Shown: one piece after another, positions 6,300 to 7,775 of the stretch
Layout of the letters: each line of letters begins with the position of its first letter
How positions within the stretch are numbered: position 1 is the stretch's first letter
Origin: Altererythrobacter sp.
GTDB lineage: Bacteria > Pseudomonadota > Alphaproteobacteria > Sphingomonadales > Sphingomonadaceae
Direction of reading: 5' to 3'
Length of the DNA: 7,775 bases
Assembly (NCBI GenBank): GCA_023299945.1
Contig: JALZVZ010000209.1
Span: forward strand, 1-7,775
The notes under the pieces: model-generated
Told to the model about the DNA's origin: nothing
Database searches by the model: none
What the model saw: only the letters and a program-made list of their open reading frames with translations
Made by a program: the position numbers and the translations under genes

Positions 6300-7000
6300 C
6301 CGACCGGCCCCCTTAAAGAGGTGGCGGCGAAATCGGCATAGGCGGCCCGGGCGGTTTCCCAATCATCTTGATTTAATGTGCGCAAAGCAAACAAGCTGCG
6401 CTCTACACGTTCCGCAATGACGCCAAAAGTTGCGCGCGCCTTGTCCGGTAAAGCTTGGATCGCGACTAGCTCTCGCGCTGTGCTGGATGGCTCAACCCAA
6501 TCAGGCTTGGCCTCTGACAAATGCACGACAGATCGCTGGAGCAGTAAATGCGTGGCCTCATCATATTTGCCTTGGGCAGCTAGCCGGTCTGCATCCTCTA
6601 GCAAGGCGATGCTCTGCTGCGCATCGGGTTGCCATTCTGGCTCTTCCTCCGCCCATTCCATTTTTGATCGCGGCCCCAAATAAGGCTCGATCAGGCGGTA
6701 AATGATGAACAAAGCTGCAGCTACGCCGACCGCGATTAAGATCCAATAGAGCGCCGGCCATGTCGCAGGAAACCAGCCGAATAGACCGGCTAGAAATTCG
6801 CCTACGCTTCTAAAGAACTCATCGAACATGCCGGGTTCACGAGGTTCTGGCGGTGGGATTTCGACAGGCTCAAACTGAATATCGCCATTCTCGCGAACTT
6901 CGCGCCAATTTTGCACGAAGTCATCCATTGGACTATTGTCGTCATTGGTTTCAGAAGTACTGATGGCTGGCCGCGTTGTCATCGCCAATACTGGTGGCAT
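6296..7000 (-). CDS. DUF4129 domain-containing membrane protein
   Basis: 234 residues from ATG 7000-6998. The start is uncertain: a GTG at 7009 adds three residues, ATGs at 6982 and 6928 would shorten it, and none has a recognisable ribosome site. The first 80 residues are acidic and proline-rich (IPPPEPREPG at about 48-57). One membrane helix follows (about 81-104, TWPALYWILIAVGVAAALFI), then a basic stretch YRLIEPYLGPRSK that predicts a cytoplasmic C-terminus. That tail has a TPR-like helical pair (ALLEDADRLAAQGKYDEATHL, split near residue 142) and the DUF4129 signature WVEPSSTAREL (168-178), ending with FALRTLNQDDWETARAAYADF. DUF4129 domains often sit in MoxR/DUF58 neighbourhoods, sometimes fused to transglutaminase-like proteins; here the domain is stand-alone. 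It is the first gene of the operon. There is no signal peptide, so an N-out single-pass topology is inferred from charge. Molecular function is unknown. Confidence 0.88.
   Translation of the reverse strand: MPPVLAMTTRPAISTSETNDDNSPMDDFVQNWREVRENGDIQFEPVEIPPPEPREPGMFDEFFRSVGEFLAGLFGWFPATWPALYWILIAVGVAAALFIIYRLIEPYLGPRSKMEWAEEEPEWQPDAQQSIALLEDADRLAAQGKYDEATHLLLQRSVVHLSEAKPDWVEPSSTARELVAIQALPDKARATFGVIAERVERSLFALRTLNQDDWETARAAYADFAATSLRGPVG
6308..6314 (-). promoter_or_regulatory. Ribosome binding site of the DUF4350 gene, deciding its start
   Basis: Minus-strand AAGGGGG, 8 bases before the ATG at 6299. It lies inside the end of the DUF4129 gene and is the main reason for choosing this ATG over the upstream TTG at 6362. 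Confidence 0.65.
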
Positions 7001-7082
7001 GGCAGACACAGTTAAGCAACCAGAAGTCTGTCATAATGCAGTAAGAAATTTGGGTATTAGGTGATGTTGGTGCTGCGCAGGT
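7001..7082 (-). other. Spacer between pheA and the DUF4129 gene
   Basis: Eighty-two bases. I see no GC-rich hairpin with a T-run after pheA and no convincing -35/-10 pair, so it is open whether the six-gene operon has its own promoter here or is read through from pheA. A TAATAC at 7059-7054 has no matching -35 at a normal distance. Confidence 0.45.
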
Positions 7083-7775
7083 TTAGCCTCTGGGCCGGGC
7101 CTGCGCATATGTCCCCAAGATCCGCAGTTCTTTTGAGTGAAACGCAAGCTCTTCCAACGCTCTGTCGACCGCTGGATTACCGGGTGCCCCGACAATATCG
7201 GCGTAGAACATGGAGGCGGAAAAGCTTGTGCCCTTTTGATAGCTTTCCAGCTTGGTCATATTGACGCCATTGGTCGCAAATCCGCCCATTGCTTTATACA
7301 GCGCTGCCGGAATATTCTTTACTTCGAACACAAGGGTGGTGATGGCGACGGTGCCTTTGAGCGAGGCGGCATCCAGCGGACCTTTTGCGCAAAGCACAAA
7401 ACGGGTCATATTATCGGCGGCATCCTCGACATTGTGTTCTGCAATCTGAAGCCCATAAAGCTCGGCTGCAATTGGCGGCGAGATAGAGGCAATTTCAGGA
7501 TCGCCGCGTTCTGCGACAAAGGCTGCAGCTCCAGCTGTATCAAGGTGGCTCAGCGGCAGAATACCGCGTTCTTTCAGGAAATTGCGCGACTGACCAAGTG
7601 CTTGGGGATGGCTGTAGGCTTCTTTAAATGGGCCCGGGCCAACCCCCATCAGTGCATGATTGATCGGCATGAAGTGCTCGCCAACAATATGCAGCCCACT
7701 TTCCGGCAAAAGAAAATGGATATCAGCCACGCGGCCATTTTGCGAATTTTCAATCGGGATGATTGCGCATCCCGC
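7083..7775 (-). CDS. pheA: Prephenate dehydratase (partial, N-terminus beyond the window)
   Basis: 230 residues are visible in an open frame from the window edge to TAA at 7085-7083; about 60-70 N-terminal residues are missing by comparison with the usual 280-300. The frame does not start at the GTG (7730): upstream codons still read the conserved IIPIENSQNGR. The enzyme converts prephenate to phenylpyruvate, with loss of water and CO2, in phenylalanine synthesis in the cytoplasm. Visible-residue landmarks: PIENS (7-11), the HxLLPESGLHIVGEHF-like stretch (20-35, with F in place of the second H), DTAGAA (79-84), IAAELYGLQIAEHNVEDAADN (102-122 region) and the catalytic TRF (124-126). A C-terminal ACT domain (about 144-223) carries IPAALYKAMGGFATNGVNM and KLESYQKG and would bind phenylalanine for feedback control. 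There is no chorismate mutase domain in the visible part, consistent with the monofunctional alphaproteobacterial type. The spacer to the next gene is 82 bases. Confidence 0.96.
   Translation of the reverse strand, partial: AGCAIIPIENSQNGRVADIHFLLPESGLHIVGEHFMPINHALMGVGPGPFKEAYSHPQALGQSRNFLKERGILPLSHLDTAGAAAFVAERGDPEIASISPPIAAELYGLQIAEHNVEDAADNMTRFVLCAKGPLDAASLKGTVAITTLVFEVKNIPAALYKAMGGFATNGVNMTKLESYQKGTSFSASMFYADIVGAPGNPAVDRALEELAFHSKELRILGTYAQARPRG

Noticed and set aside
6300..6362. Longer DUF4350 start at a TTG (6362) adding 21 residues
   Set aside because: It would overlap the DUF4129 gene by 67 bases, uses a rare start and has no ribosome site. ATG 6299 has AAGGGGG at 8 bases and an ATGA junction like the other genes.
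7728..7730. GTG as the start of pheA
   Set aside because: The frame stays open upstream and encodes the conserved PIENS motif, so the true start lies outside the window.

Overview
The window suggests an alphaproteobacterium, most likely of the order Sphingomonadales (Erythrobacter/Altererythrobacter type). This is inferred from protein style: the prephenate dehydratase reads like the alphaproteobacterial monofunctional form, and the AAA+/DUF58 membrane operon has the composition I associate with that group. Base composition is moderately GC-rich (mid-50s per cent by eye). Every convincing gene is on the minus strand, so transcription runs from high to low coordinates. No tRNA, rRNA, CRISPR array, insertion sequence or phage gene is visible.

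Layout in the direction of transcription. (1) 7775-7083: the C-terminal part of pheA (prephenate dehydratase with an ACT domain), cut by the window edge. (2) 7082-7001: a short spacer with no clear promoter or terminator. (3) 7000-711: six genes packed head to tail: a DUF4129 protein, a DUF4350 protein, a MoxR-type AAA+ ATPase, a DUF58 (von Willebrand A-like) protein, a SpoIIM/DUF95 membrane protein and an RDD-family membrane protein. Four of the five junctions are 4-base ATGA start/stop overlaps and the fifth is a 6-base gap, so this is almost certainly one translationally coupled operon. (4) 710-231: an AT-richer non-coding stretch of about 480 bases with a nested inverted repeat just after the operon and an 18-base palindrome nearer the next gene. 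(5) 230-1: the first 76 codons of a small membrane protein that resembles mechanosensitive-channel (TM_helix) proteins.

How the genes may work together (inference): MoxR ATPases are thought to act as chaperones on multiprotein assemblies, usually with a vWA-type partner encoded next door; here that partner is the DUF58 protein. The other four products are membrane proteins: one with a large periplasmic domain between two helices (DUF4350), one with a single helix and a cytoplasmic helical tail (DUF4129), and two polytopic (SpoIIM and RDD). Together they look like a complete inner-membrane machine powered by MoxR. The same set is, from memory, found in actinobacteria (the Rv3690-Rv3695 neighbourhood of Mycobacterium tuberculosis), yet its function is not established. 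This operon is the best candidate in the window for an undescribed system. pheA is an ordinary metabolic neighbour.
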